Source: M0103 sp040386155 (GTDB lineage: Bacteria > Bacteroidota > Bacteroidia > Flavobacteriales_D > Crocinitomicaceae). From it: 64,000 bases of DNA. A program made the translations under genes and the position numbers. Below are positions 25,453-34,514 of the stretch, piece by piece; within the stretch, counting starts at the first letter, position 1; every line of letters starts with the position of its first letter. The notes beneath the pieces are model-generated. The model searched no databases, was not told the DNA's origin, and saw nothing but the letters and a program-made list of their open reading frames with translations. The stretch spans positions 868,001 through 932,000 of the forward strand of contig JAZKFZ010000003.1 of NCBI GenBank assembly GCA_040386155.1, in the 5' to 3' direction.

Positions 25453-26100
25453 ATGATACGTTGTACATTCTTCCTTCTAGCACTTTTGCCAATAATTGGA
25501 TTTTCACAAAAAAAACAGGAGCCTTTCATCGGAAAATTAGTGTATTCGATCGAAATAGATGATACCAATTTTCGAGAATTGTATCCGCCAAAGCAAATGG
25601 TTGTTTACAGTAACGACACCATTACTCGCATCGAAAATATGTCTGACCAACTTGGAAAACAAGTGTTATTGAAACATTTAGTGCTCAACAAATCTTTTTT
25701 ACTCATTGAAACACCTGGACAAAATTTTGCTATTAAAACTGATTTTGGTGATGTAGAAAAAAAGCCTTCGAAATATTCGTTCAAGAAAAAAATGGGCAAG
25801 CGAAAAATTGCAGACATCAAAGCAAGTCGATTGCTAATTTCTCATCCCGACATGAAGGTGAATCGTGAGTTTCTTTATCTAAAAAACTATTCTCCCAAAT
25901 ACATCAATGCCTTTGAAGAACTGCCTGGATTACCCGTTCTCTATTACATTATTACAGAAGATGGCGTTTTCAAATACACCTTAAAAAGCATTGAACTCGC
26001 TGAGCCAAAACGCGACCTTTTCGGAATTCCAAGCGACTTTAAAAAAGTGACGATGGATGAATTCATGGAGTATATTCTTTCTGAAACCCAAGCTGAATAG
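25453..26100 (+). CDS. Exported protein, GLPGLI/DUF4412-like
   Basis: A 215-residue protein with a signal peptide (1-18, MIRCTFFLLALLPIIGFS) and a mature beta-rich domain. It contains GKLVYSIEI near the N-terminus and the phrase ELPGLPVLYYII near 156-167, the kind of motif that names the GLPGLI family of Bacteroidota exported proteins. No enzymatic residues stand out. It has its own promoter directly in front and no operon partner. The function is unknown; an envelope or secreted location is likely. Confidence 0.72.
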   Translation: MIRCTFFLLALLPIIGFSQKKQEPFIGKLVYSIEIDDTNFRELYPPKQMVVYSNDTITRIENMSDQLGKQVLLKHLVLNKSFLLIETPGQNFAIKTDFGDVEKKPSKYSFKKKMGKRKIADIKASRLLISHPDMKVNREFLYLKNYSPKYINAFEELPGLPVLYYIITEDGVFKYTLKSIELAEPKRDLFGIPSDFKKVTMDEFMEYILSETQAE

Positions 26101-26190
26101 CAGGAATTCACAAATAACACAAATTGGCCGATTTCGCACAAAAATTCTACTTCGTGAACATTTGTTGAATTCGTGCAATTCGTGGATAAA
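26101..26190. repeat. AATTCGTG-type intergenic repeat
   Basis: AATTCGTG occurs at 26168-26175 and 26177-26184, with CACAAAT/ACACAAATT inverted relatives at 26109-26124. This short-period, partly palindromic filler resembles intergenic repeats common in this phylum. Confidence 0.45.
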
Positions 26191-26279
26191 AACTACCAAT
26201 CCCATTTCTAAACATTTTACTGTTAAAAGCTTTAGTTTTCAAGCGTTTTTATAAGCTATATCTTCGATAATTTCGTAGT

Positions 26280-28829
26280 ATGGCAGAAAATGAGTACATT
26301 CCAAAGCATGAGCAAGCGATTGACGATGTTAAGAAAAAATCTGAGCGAAAATCAGTAAAAACACCGGTCGAAGAAAAGGCAAGCAAAGATACTTCTGAAA
26401 AAAGCAAATTGAACCTAAAAAGTTTAAATGCGAAGATTAATCCAGAAAAGCGAGATACTGTTCTCGGCGCTACATTATTATTGTCCTCTATTTTTATTTT
26501 TCTAGCTTGTTTCTCCTACCTTTTTACATGGAAAGTTGACCAAGACCAGTTACTCAACAAAGGATTTTTTGAATTTATATTTGCTACGCACGAAACGCCA
26601 ATTGAAAATCTACTTGGTAATTTTGGAGCTTGGATCTCCCACTTTCTCATCTTTAGTTTGTTCGGCATCGCCGCTTTTGCCATCCCCTTTTTGCTTTTTA
26701 TTCCCGCGATAAAACGACTCTTCAAAGTAACATTACTTCCTATCAAAAAAACGTACATCAGAACAATTGTAATGATGTTATGGGGCTCCTTGTTCTTCGG
26801 ATTTTTCTCAGAAAATATTAATTACCTGGGTGGATCCTTTGGCTATTACACCAACCAATGGTTGCGCAATTCAATTGGATTGATTGGTGCCATCGCTTTA
26901 ACGGGTGTGCTTTTTTACGTATTTGCAAAATTACTTTTCGATGCTAAATTCAGTAAATTGATTGAACTTCTTTCTCCAAAGAAACAAATTGAAGGCGAGG
27001 ATGAAGAGGATGAAGAAATAGATTTGTTCGAGGACATGCGTGTGACAAACACTTTGAAAGAAGATCTCATCAAGAAAGACGAGCTTGCCGACTCCATCAT
27101 CTTCGGTGCTGAAAATGAATATGAGGATGCTTCGACAAGCTCAGCAACCCCTGATGACATTGAAAGTGAAAGTGAATTGATTGTTAGCTACAAAGAAGAA
27201 GAAATTGATCTTTTGAACGAAGAAGATCGACAAAATGAAGACGAATTTGAAGTTGCGATTGCAGAAGCTGAAAAAACAATGGATAAAGAAGAGCTAAACA
27301 GTCTGCAAAAAGAATACGGCGATTATGATCCAAAACTTGATTTATCCAGCTATGCCTTACCTTCCATCGACCTATTGAAAGAATATGGCAGCGGTACCGT
27401 ATCAGTAAACAAACAAGAATTGGAGGACAATAAAAATAAAATTGTTGAAACCCTTTCTCATTATAAAATCGACATTGCAAAAATTTCCGCTACAGTTGGA
27501 CCAACAGTTACTTTGTACGAAATCGTTCCAGCACCAGGTGTTCGAATCTCCAAAATTAAAAACTTAGAAGACGACATCGCATTGAGCTTGAGTGCGCTTG
27601 GAATTCGTATCATTGCCCCAATTCCTGGGAAAGGAACGATTGGTATAGAAGTTCCAAATTCAAATCCAGAGATGGTGAGTATGCGCTCATTGATTGCTTC
27701 GGAAAAATTCCAGAATTCTGATTTTGAATTGCCCATTGTGATGGGGAAAACAATCACCAATGAAACCTTCTGCTTCGATTTAACGAAAATGCCTCACCTA
27801 TTGGTGGCAGGTGCAACAGGACAAGGTAAATCGGTTGGATTGAATGCCATTTTGATCTCCTTATTGTACAAAAAACATCCAGCACAAGTGAAATTTGTAT
27901 TGGTCGACCCAAAGAAAGTGGAGCTCACTTTGTTCAATAAAATTGAACGTCACTTCTTGGCAAAATTACCTGGAGAAGGAGAAGCTATCATTACCGATAC
28001 ATCTAAAGTGGTTGCTACTTTAAATTCATTGTGCATGGAAATGGACGATCGCTATGAATTGTTGAAAGAAGCTGGTTGTAGAACAATCAAAGAATACAAC
28101 ACCAAATTCATTGCAAGAAGGTTAAATCCAGAGAAAGGTCACCGCTATTTGCCCTACATCGTTGTATTAATCGATGAGTTTGCTGATTTAATTATGACTG
28201 CTGGTAAAGAAGTAGAACATCCTATTGCACGAATAGCGCAGCTAGCGAGAGCCATTGGAATTCACTTAATTGTGGCTACTCAGCGACCTTCCGTAAGTGT
28301 TATTACAGGGATGATCAAAGCTAATTTCCCTGCACGTATTGCGTTTAGGGTGCTCTCACAAATTGACTCGCGCACGATCCTAGATGCTTCTGGCGCCAAC
28401 CAATTGATTGGTCGAGGAGATATGTTAATTTCTACCGGCTCAGATTTAAAACGTTTGCAATGTGGTTTTGTTGACACACCAGAGGTGGAAGCAATTTGCG
28501 ATTTCATCGGTAACCAACGTGCCTATCCAGATGCTTACTTATTACCTGAATACGTGGGTGAGGGTGGTGACGGAAATGGCGATATTGATATGAACGAAAT
28601 CGATCCAATGTTTGCCGATGCTGCTCGAATTGTGGTGATCAATCAACAAGGTTCTGCAAGTTTGTTACAACGAAAGCTAAAATTGGGCTACAATAGAGCT
28701 GGAAGAATTGTTGACCAACTCGAGGGAATGGGTATTATTGGTGCTTTCCAAGGCAGTAAAGCCCGTGAGGTTTTGTATGGTGACATAGAGTCATTGGATG
28801 AGTTTTTAAGAACGAAGGGGATTGTTTAG
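26280..28829 (+). CDS. ftsK: DNA translocase FtsK
   Basis: An 849-residue septal DNA pump that clears and aligns chromosome termini at division. Parts: a basic N-tail; four membrane segments (about 60-225); an acidic low-complexity linker (about 240-370); the alpha/beta motor with Walker A GATGQGKS (about 509-516) and Walker B VVLIDEFADL (about 622-631); and the gamma winged helix (about 780-845, ARIVVINQQGSASLLQRKL) that reads polarity sequences. A TATCTTCG element (26259-26266) precedes the ATG by 13 nt. The linker codes through a copy of a REP-like sequence (27130-27146). Confidence 0.96.
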   Translation: MAENEYIPKHEQAIDDVKKKSERKSVKTPVEEKASKDTSEKSKLNLKSLNAKINPEKRDTVLGATLLLSSIFIFLACFSYLFTWKVDQDQLLNKGFFEFIFATHETPIENLLGNFGAWISHFLIFSLFGIAAFAIPFLLFIPAIKRLFKVTLLPIKKTYIRTIVMMLWGSLFFGFFSENINYLGGSFGYYTNQWLRNSIGLIGAIALTGVLFYVFAKLLFDAKFSKLIELLSPKKQIEGEDEEDEEIDLFEDMRVTNTLKEDLIKKDELADSIIFGAENEYEDASTSSATPDDIESESELIVSYKEEEIDLLNEEDRQNEDEFEVAIAEAEKTMDKEELNSLQKEYGDYDPKLDLSSYALPSIDLLKEYGSGTVSVNKQELEDNKNKIVETLSHYKIDIAKISATVGPTVTLYEIVPAPGVRISKIKNLEDDIALSLSALGIRIIAPIPGKGTIGIEVPNSNPEMVSMRSLIASEKFQNSDFELPIVMGKTITNETFCFDLTKMPHLLVAGATGQGKSVGLNAILISLLYKKHPAQVKFVLVDPKKVELTLFNKIERHFLAKLPGEGEAIITDTSKVVATLNSLCMEMDDRYELLKEAGCRTIKEYNTKFIARRLNPEKGHRYLPYIVVLIDEFADLIMTAGKEVEHPIARIAQLARAIGIHLIVATQRPSVSVITGMIKANFPARIAFRVLSQIDSRTILDASGANQLIGRGDMLISTGSDLKRLQCGFVDTPEVEAICDFIGNQRAYPDAYLLPEYVGEGGDGNGDIDMNEIDPMFADAARIVVINQQGSASLLQRKLKLGYNRAGRIVDQLEGMGIIGAFQGSKAREVLYGDIESLDEFLRTKGIV
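27130..27146 (-). repeat. REP-like 17-mer inside the ftsK linker
   Basis: CTTCGACAAGCTCAGCA is the exact reverse complement of 22351-22367 in the argS terminator. In frame it encodes ASTSSA within the disordered acidic linker. Confidence 0.7.
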
Positions 28830-28921
28830 ACGATAAGACCGCTGCGCTTAAAGACTGGATTTTGGGGTAGAAAACCAAAAACAGGCACCCGAGATTTATT
28901 TTTAAGAGACCAACCAAAGTT

Positions 28922-29650
28922 ATGAGGATACTTAAACTCTTTTACAAAATTGTTAGAATCGAGGAAATTCCTATTTTGATTGACCAAGAACATCCATTTT
29001 TCGAACATTCAAGCGTTATTTGTTTTGGAAAATGGAAAAGCACCAAAGCAATCTTCTTTGAAGATACAAAATATGAAATGTGGGAATCACTAATCGAGGA
29101 AATGTTTGTGAAATGTCTTGCTAATTTAGTTTTGAGCAAAAGAATTCAAGTCAATTATGTTTCCTTCGAAAAAAAATATCTTTTTGACCTATTTAGGAAA
29201 AAATCAAATGAATATCAAATTTACTTGCACTCAAATTCCAAAGTACATTCTGAAGATTTTCTTACGAATAACATCGTTAATATTTTATCCCAGCAAAAAT
29301 ACAACAACTCAATCTACTTAAAAACACTTATCAATGAGGTCTTTAATTTCTATTTAGGGACGACATATGAAAGTTCACCAGGACAAACTTTTTTTCAAAT
29401 ATATTCCCTTAAATTATCCAAAAATTACACATGGATAAAAACCATAGAGAAAAAAAAGTATTGGGGACTAAAAACAGAATTGGGCATTCAATTGGATCCA
29501 AATAAACATCAAGAATTTTATGACCTGAATAAACAGTTATACACCTCAATCTACATTTTAAAATTGAATAGCCTACCTTTTAAATATTTCATAAATACAG
29601 TAGGAGAATTAACTAAAGATGACCTTATCAGAAGAATGCCAAGTGACTAA
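28922..29650 (+). CDS. Hypothetical protein
   Basis: A 242-residue protein, rich in Lys, Asn, Tyr and Phe, with no signal peptide, membrane segment or recognised domain. It starts MRILKLFYKIVRIEEIPILI. Its base composition is more AT-rich than the neighbouring ftsK and it sits next to the duplicated uvrA fragment and the Fic gene, so it may belong to the same accessory insertion. It cannot be assigned a function. Confidence 0.6.
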   Translation: MRILKLFYKIVRIEEIPILIDQEHPFFEHSSVICFGKWKSTKAIFFEDTKYEMWESLIEEMFVKCLANLVLSKRIQVNYVSFEKKYLFDLFRKKSNEYQIYLHSNSKVHSEDFLTNNIVNILSQQKYNNSIYLKTLINEVFNFYLGTTYESSPGQTFFQIYSLKLSKNYTWIKTIEKKKYWGLKTELGIQLDPNKHQEFYDLNKQLYTSIYILKLNSLPFKYFINTVGELTKDDLIRRMPSD

Positions 29651-29690
29651 AACACTAACACAATAAATTATTCCCTACTCTTTTATTTTG

Positions 29691-29830
29691 CCTCAAATAC
29701 TTCACCGTATAACTCCCTTTGCAGATTAACAGGTCATCAGGAGTTCCCGTAAAGACAATTTCCCCGCCTTTTAATCCTGCTTCTGGACCAATATCCACAA
29801 TCCAATCGGCGCATTTGAGCATCTCACAAA
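29691..29830 (-). pseudogene. Fragment of a uvrA 3' end
   Basis: The minus strand encodes MLKCADWIVDIGPEAGLKGG and onward, matching the last 40 or so residues of UvrA. Positions 29743-29818 are identical over 76 bp to 31055-31130 inside uvrA, while 29691-29742 match 31003-31054 at about 70 percent without indels (constant offset 1312). No ABC domain lies upstream, so it is a remnant. Its C-terminus (TPDDLLICKGSYTVKYLR) differs from the true UvrA end, suggesting a paralogue patched by gene conversion. Confidence 0.85.
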
Positions 29831-29838
29831 TTAAACTC

Positions 29839-29876
29839 ATCGTGAAAAACATTAAAAACCTACAACTTTTCACGAT
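29839..29876. promoter_or_regulatory. Inverted-repeat operator-like site upstream of the Fic gene
   Basis: A perfect 10-bp inverted repeat, ATCGTGAAAA (29839-29848) and TTTTCACGAT (29867-29876), spacer 18 nt. It ends 7 nt before the -7 box and so covers the -33 region. Confidence 0.55.
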
Positions 29877-29883
29877 AAGTTGT

Positions 29884-29891
29884 TATATTTG
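29884..29891 (+). promoter_or_regulatory. -7 box (TATATTTG) of the Fic gene
   Basis: An exact TAnnTTTG match, 16 nt before the TTG start. No TTG -33 element is evident; the spot is occupied by the inverted repeat. Confidence 0.55.
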
Positions 29892-29907
29892 AGTAAAAGA
29901 AAGACAC

Positions 29908-30786
29908 TTGATTAACGCAACGACAATAGAATATTTAAGTCAACTAATTAGGTTGTACAAGGAACTTTCTCATGTAAATGAAGAGGTTCTTAAAGAAATT
30001 ACCTTGGCTGAACTTTCGGAATCGGTGTATAATTCAAATGCGATTGAAAATTCAACTTTAACATTAGAAGACACCGAAAATATTATTTCTGGTCACGAGT
30101 TGAAGCGCATTGTAGCTGTTCGAGAAATTTACGAAGCAACAAATTTAGCAAAGGTGACTGAATCGATTTTAAAAGAACCTTTAATTTCATTAACGATTGA
30201 GAAAATCCTTGAATTACACAAAATCTTATTGTCCAATATCGATGAACAATTTTCAGGGCGTTTCAGAGAAGGAAGAGAATGGGTTCGGGTGGGAAATCAC
30301 CTTGGAGCGAATCCGCTATTTGTAAACTCTTTGATGCAAGAGCTCATTGAAAACTACAAAACATCAGACGATTATTTTCTCAATAAGATAGCGCATTTCC
30401 ATGCCGAATTTGAAACGATCCACCCTTTTGTAGATGGTAATGGTCGAATTGGTCGCATATTGATCAATTTACAACTGCTCCAAAATGATTTACCCCCCAT
30501 CATTATTCAAAACAAAAGCAAGCATTCCGAATATTACCCTTTGTTTTCAAAATATCAAACGACGCTAAAATTTGATGGTTTCACTTCATTGTTTGCAGAA
30601 TTACTGCAAGAATCATTGCACAAAAGAATCTGTATTTTACGAGGTAAGCGAATGATTCCGTTGTCCGTTTGGGCAAAAAACAATAACATTAAAGGTTCAA
30701 TTGCTGCCAATAAGGCAAAGCGGCAGACCATTCCTGCTTTTAGGGTGAGAGGGAAGTGGATGATTGCGATTGATTTCTCTATCTGA
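29908..30786 (+). CDS. Fic family protein with class II inhibitory motif and C-terminal DNA-binding-like tail
   Basis: A 292-residue putative AMP-transferase. The catalytic motif HPFVDGNGRIGR (172-183) is intact, with His172. The N-terminal inhibition helix carries S43-N-A-I-E47-N48, fitting (S/T)xxxE(G/N), so it is a self-inhibited class II Fic protein. The last 60 residues (PLSVWAKNNNIKGSIAANKA and on) look like a winged-helix or HTH segment. The start must be TTG 29908: a stop lies in frame just upstream and no ATG precedes the conserved N-terminus. The gene sits between two copies of the uvrA 3' end and behind an inverted repeat, consistent with a mobile, autoregulated unit. Its target is unknown. 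Confidence 0.88.
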   Translation: MINATTIEYLSQLIRLYKELSHVNEEVLKEITLAELSESVYNSNAIENSTLTLEDTENIISGHELKRIVAVREIYEATNLAKVTESILKEPLISLTIEKILELHKILLSNIDEQFSGRFREGREWVRVGNHLGANPLFVNSLMQELIENYKTSDDYFLNKIAHFHAEFETIHPFVDGNGRIGRILINLQLLQNDLPPIIIQNKSKHSEYYPLFSKYQTTLKFDGFTSLFAELLQESLHKRICILRGKRMIPLSVWAKNNNIKGSIAANKAKRQTIPAFRVRGKWMIAIDFSI

Positions 30787-30790
30787 ACGG

Positions 30791-30852
30791 AAGTTTGCAA
30801 AATCACATACGCGTTGCCTATATGGGCAACATGTTTCCCATTTAGCAAACTT
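30791..30852. repeat. Nested symmetric palindrome after the Fic gene
   Basis: Outer arms AAGTTTGC (30791-30798) and GCAAACTT (30845-30852) and inner arms GTTGCC (30813-30818) and GGCAAC (30825-30830) share one centre, with 14-nt spacers on both sides. It begins 5 nt after the Fic stop. There is no T tract. The rest of the gap to uvrA (30853-30996) holds repetitive CTTGTCTCTT-type filler. Confidence 0.6.
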
Positions 30853-30996
30853 GTTCCAAAATTGTAAAAACGCTGCCTTGATCTGAAACATTAACCATTT
30901 TAGCCATAAACCTTACTCGTAAGCAATTTAGCTAACTTCCTCCATTTTTTCTTGAAAACCAATCTTGACTCTTGTCTCTTTTGTCCTGACTCTCCC

Positions 30997-33768
30997 CTAC
31001 AACCTCAAATACTTCCCCGTATAACTACTCTGACATTTCACAAGCTCTTCTGGGGTTCCCGTAAAGACAATTTCCCCGCCTTTTAATCCTGCTTCTGGAC
31101 CAATATCCACAATCCAATCGGCGCATTTGATGACTTCCATGTTGTGCTCTATGACAATAATTGAATGTCCTGCATCAATCAAAGAATTGAACGCGATGAT
31201 TAGTTTTTCAATATCGTAAAAGTGCAAACCAGTGGTCGGCTCATCAAAAATAAACAAGGTTTTTTCTGCTTTTTGTCCCTTCGCTAAAAATGACGCCAAT
31301 TTGATGCGCTGCGCTTCTCCTCCACTCAAGGTGCTGGATGATTGCCCAACCTTCAAGTACCCCAAGCCAACATCTACCAAAGGCTGAATTTTCTCCACGA
31401 TTTTTTTGTCCAACAGATCTTTTCCAGCTTTGAAAAAGTCGAGTGCCGATTGAATATCCATTTCCAAGATATCAGCAATGTTTTTTTCTCGATACTCAAC
31501 TTCTAGTGTTTCCGATTTGAAGCGCTTTCCTTGACACGTTTCGCAGGGTAAATGAACATCTGCCATAAATTGCATTCCAACAGTAATTTCTCCTTCTCCG
31601 TCGCACATTTCACAGCGACCGCCTTCTACATTGTAGGAGAAAAATCCAGCTTTATAACCGCGAATTTTCGCAATCTGTTGCCGTGCGAACAATTCTCGAA
31701 TGTCGTCAAATGCCTTTACGTAGGTAATTGGATTACTTCGCGAAGATTTTCCAATTGGATTTTGGTCTACAAACTCTACCGCTTTGATCAATTTGAGATC
31801 GCCACTCATTTTCGCAGAATTTCCCGCTTCTAAACCTGCTTCGCCCAGAAAATTTCGCACCATTGGATAGACAATCTCACGAATTAATGTAGATTTCCCG
31901 GAACCACTCACGCCTGTAACACAGACCAGACTTTGCAAAGGGATTTCGACATTAACATTCTTTAAGTTATGCTGACGCGCACCATTGACAATGATTTTAT
32001 TATTGGATTTTCTTCGTTTAGTTGGAATAGGAATCATGCGTTTTCCAGTCAAATAATCCGCTGTTAAACTATTTTTCGCTTTTGGCAATTCTTTTGCGTT
32101 TCCTTGAAAGACGACTTCTCCCCCAAAAATTCCAGCCAATGGACCAATATCCAAAATTTCGTCAGCCGCATTCATCATTTCTTCTTCGTGTTCCACCACA
32201 ATTACCGTATTGCCAAGATCACGCAGTTCATGCAATACTTTTATCAGTCGCTGGGTATCTCTGGGATGCAATCCAATAGAAGGTTCGTCCAAAATATACA
32301 TCGATCCTACTAAACTACTCCCTAGGGACGTCGCTAGATTGATACGTTGCGATTCTCCTCCACTCAAGGTATTGGAAGGTCGATTCAATGTCAAATAGCC
32401 CAAACCAACATCCATCAAAAACTGCAAACGATTGGTGATTTCTGGTAAGACTCGTTTAGCAATGGTCTTTTCGTAGTCATTCAAATCCAAGGTGCTTAAG
32501 AATGCATACGCTTCTTCCAATGGCATCAAAACGATGTCGGTAATCGATTTATGATTAATTTTTACGTAGTTGGCGTCCTTACGAAGTCGAGTACCTTTGC
32601 AATCAGGGCATTCCGTTTTACCTCGATAGCGAGAAAGCATTACACGGTATTGAATTTTATAGGTTTGTGATTCCAAAAACTTAAAAAACTCATTCAATCC
32701 CATAAAATGTTGATTACCCTCCCAGAGAAGTCGTTCTTCAGCATCCGTCAGTTCATTGATAGCACGATGAATTGGAAAATCAAACTTCCGAGCAGCCATC
32801 ACTAACTGCTTTTTGTATTCGCCCATCACCTCTCCTTTCCAAGCAACAATAGCATCATCGAAAACACTTAAGCTCCGATCTGGAATTACCAACTGAGGCG
32901 CTATCCCTATCACACTGCCATACCCTTCGCATTTTTTACATGCTCCAAATGGATTATTAAATGCAAAAAAAACGGGACTCGGTTCTGTGAATTCCATTCC
33001 ATCCAACTCAAAGCGATTAGAAAAAGGGTGGCGTTCCAAATTAGTAGCCAGCACAATGATGCACTCCCCTTTTCCCTCTGTAAAAGCTAAAGAAACAGAA
33101 TCGGAATAACGCATTCTACTTTCTTCTGAATGTTCAATAACATTTCTATCAATGACCAAATCAGCTTTCTTGATGTTTACTTTACTATCGAGCACTTCTT
33201 GTATGTTCAAGATTTCATTCTCGACCATGATCCGTTGAAATCCTTGTTGAAGCAACAAATTAAGCTTTCGTTCTACACCAATTTCCTCCAATCCAGCAAT
33301 GGGACAAAGCACGTAGAAACGCTCTCCTTCTTGTAAAGTGGATAAAAAATTGACTACATCTGTTGTAGTGTGATTGATTACTTCCTCACCAGTTATTGGT
33401 GAATAGGTACGTCCAGCTCTCGAAAAAAGCAATTTTAGGTAATCGTAAATTTCAGTACTTGTGCCTACGGTAGATCGAGGATTCGATGAAATAACCTTTT
33501 GCTCAATAGCAATTGCGGGAGAAATACCTTTTATGTAATCCGTTTCCGGTTTATTTAATTTCCCAAGAAATTGTCGGGCGTACGAAGATAAACTTTCAAT
33601 GTAGCGACGCTGCCCTTCTGCGTACAAGGTGTCGAATGCTAAAGATGATTTACCAGAGCCCGAAAGCCCCGTAATTACTGTCATTTTACCATGCGGAATC
33701 TTCACATCTATATTTTTCAAGTTGTGAACTCTGGCCCCTTTTATTTCAATGAATTTCTGTTTCGACAT
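30997..33768 (-). CDS. uvrA: UvrABC excinuclease subunit A
   Basis: A 923-residue damage-recognition ATPase of nucleotide excision repair. It has two ABC modules: Walker A GLSGSGKS (34-41) and a second GVSGSGKST in the C-terminal half, ABC signatures LSGGE in both, and zinc-binding sites CKKCEGYG, CPDCKGTR and CEMCDGEGE..CETCQGK. The start is ATG 33768 (MSKQKFIEIKGARVHNLKNI); a TTG 12 nt upstream lies in the -7 box. The final 128 bp exist as a second partial copy 1312 bp downstream. Confidence 0.97.
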   Translation of the reverse strand: MSKQKFIEIKGARVHNLKNIDVKIPHGKMTVITGLSGSGKSSLAFDTLYAEGQRRYIESLSSYARQFLGKLNKPETDYIKGISPAIAIEQKVISSNPRSTVGTSTEIYDYLKLLFSRAGRTYSPITGEEVINHTTTDVVNFLSTLQEGERFYVLCPIAGLEEIGVERKLNLLLQQGFQRIMVENEILNIQEVLDSKVNIKKADLVIDRNVIEHSEESRMRYSDSVSLAFTEGKGECIIVLATNLERHPFSNRFELDGMEFTEPSPVFFAFNNPFGACKKCEGYGSVIGIAPQLVIPDRSLSVFDDAIVAWKGEVMGEYKKQLVMAARKFDFPIHRAINELTDAEERLLWEGNQHFMGLNEFFKFLESQTYKIQYRVMLSRYRGKTECPDCKGTRLRKDANYVKINHKSITDIVLMPLEEAYAFLSTLDLNDYEKTIAKRVLPEITNRLQFLMDVGLGYLTLNRPSNTLSGGESQRINLATSLGSSLVGSMYILDEPSIGLHPRDTQRLIKVLHELRDLGNTVIVVEHEEEMMNAADEILDIGPLAGIFGGEVVFQGNAKELPKAKNSLTADYLTGKRMIPIPTKRRKSNNKIIVNGARQHNLKNVNVEIPLQSLVCVTGVSGSGKSTLIREIVYPMVRNFLGEAGLEAGNSAKMSGDLKLIKAVEFVDQNPIGKSSRSNPITYVKAFDDIRELFARQQIAKIRGYKAGFFSYNVEGGRCEMCDGEGEITVGMQFMADVHLPCETCQGKRFKSETLEVEYREKNIADILEMDIQSALDFFKAGKDLLDKKIVEKIQPLVDVGLGYLKVGQSSSTLSGGEAQRIKLASFLAKGQKAEKTLFIFDEPTTGLHFYDIEKLIIAFNSLIDAGHSIIVIEHNMEVIKCADWIVDIGPEAGLKGGEIVFTGTPEELVKCQSSYTGKYLRL

Positions 33769-33777
33769 ATCTAACAA

Positions 33778-33785
33778 CAAATTTA
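33778..33785 (-). promoter_or_regulatory. -7 box (TAAATTTG) of uvrA
   Basis: A perfect TAnnTTTG match on the minus strand, 9 nt before the ATG. A TTG at 33803-33801 is 15 nt further upstream, closer than usual. Confidence 0.5.
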
Positions 33786-33917
33786 AGATAAAAATAAAGG
33801 CAACTTTTTTTGCACGAATAAAAATATTACTTACATTAGCAGTATAATATCTAAAAACCCAACGCGTATAGAAACATAGTTACCCTTTATTTTTTTAACA
33901 ATAAACTACGGTGTACT

Positions 33918-34514
33918 ATGGAATTGAAGCGTTTGGATGATCGCGATCTGATCAGTTTATACATTAAAGGTGATGAAAAGGCATTTGAAGTAATTTTATT
34001 ACGTCACAAGGATAAACTGTTTCGATTTATTCGATTGAAAGTCAAAGATTATGACTTGGCAGAAGATATTTTTCAGGAAACTTTCGTGAAAATCATCAAT
34101 ACCTTAAAGTTAGGAAACTACAACGAAGAGGGGAAATTTTTACCTTGGTCGATGCGTATTGCGCACAACTTGGTGATTGACCATTTCAGACGCGTTTCAA
34201 AAGTGAGAATGATTTCAGAATCAAGTTCTCTAAAAGAGGATTTCAATATATTTTCAATTCTCCCGAATCAAGATAAAAATATTGAGCAGCAAATCATCTA
34301 TGATGAGTTGGAAAGTCAAATGGTGAACTTAATAGAACATCTTCCAACAACTCAAAGAGATATTTTGAAAATGAGAATCTTCCAAGATTTATCGTTTAAA
34401 GATATTGCAGAAAGCGAAGATATTAGTATAAATACTGCGTTGGGAAGAATGCGTTATGCCTTAATTAATTTGAGAAAATTGATCGATAAGCATAAGTTAG
34501 TCACCGACATTTAA
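33918..34514 (+). CDS. RNA polymerase sigma-70 family (ECF-type) factor
   Basis: A 198-residue alternative sigma factor. Region 2 (about 25-95) includes DLAEDIFQETFVKIIN and the -10-reading helix FLPWSMRIAHNLVIDHFRR. Region 4 (about 140-190) has LPTTQRDILKMRIFQDLSFKDIAE and a helix-turn-helix SINTALGRMRYALINLRK. No anti-sigma factor gene is adjacent, unlike most ECF sigmas, so its control is unclear. The 3' end overlaps the convergent gene by 4 bp. Confidence 0.92.
   Translation: MELKRLDDRDLISLYIKGDEKAFEVILLRHKDKLFRFIRLKVKDYDLAEDIFQETFVKIINTLKLGNYNEEGKFLPWSMRIAHNLVIDHFRRVSKVRMISESSSLKEDFNIFSILPNQDKNIEQQIIYDELESQMVNLIEHLPTTQRDILKMRIFQDLSFKDIAESEDISINTALGRMRYALINLRKLIDKHKLVTDI

Noticed and set aside
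29655..29873. A 72-residue independent small protein
   Set aside because: Its central part is a copied UvrA C-terminus and the rest is read-through; it is a gene fragment.
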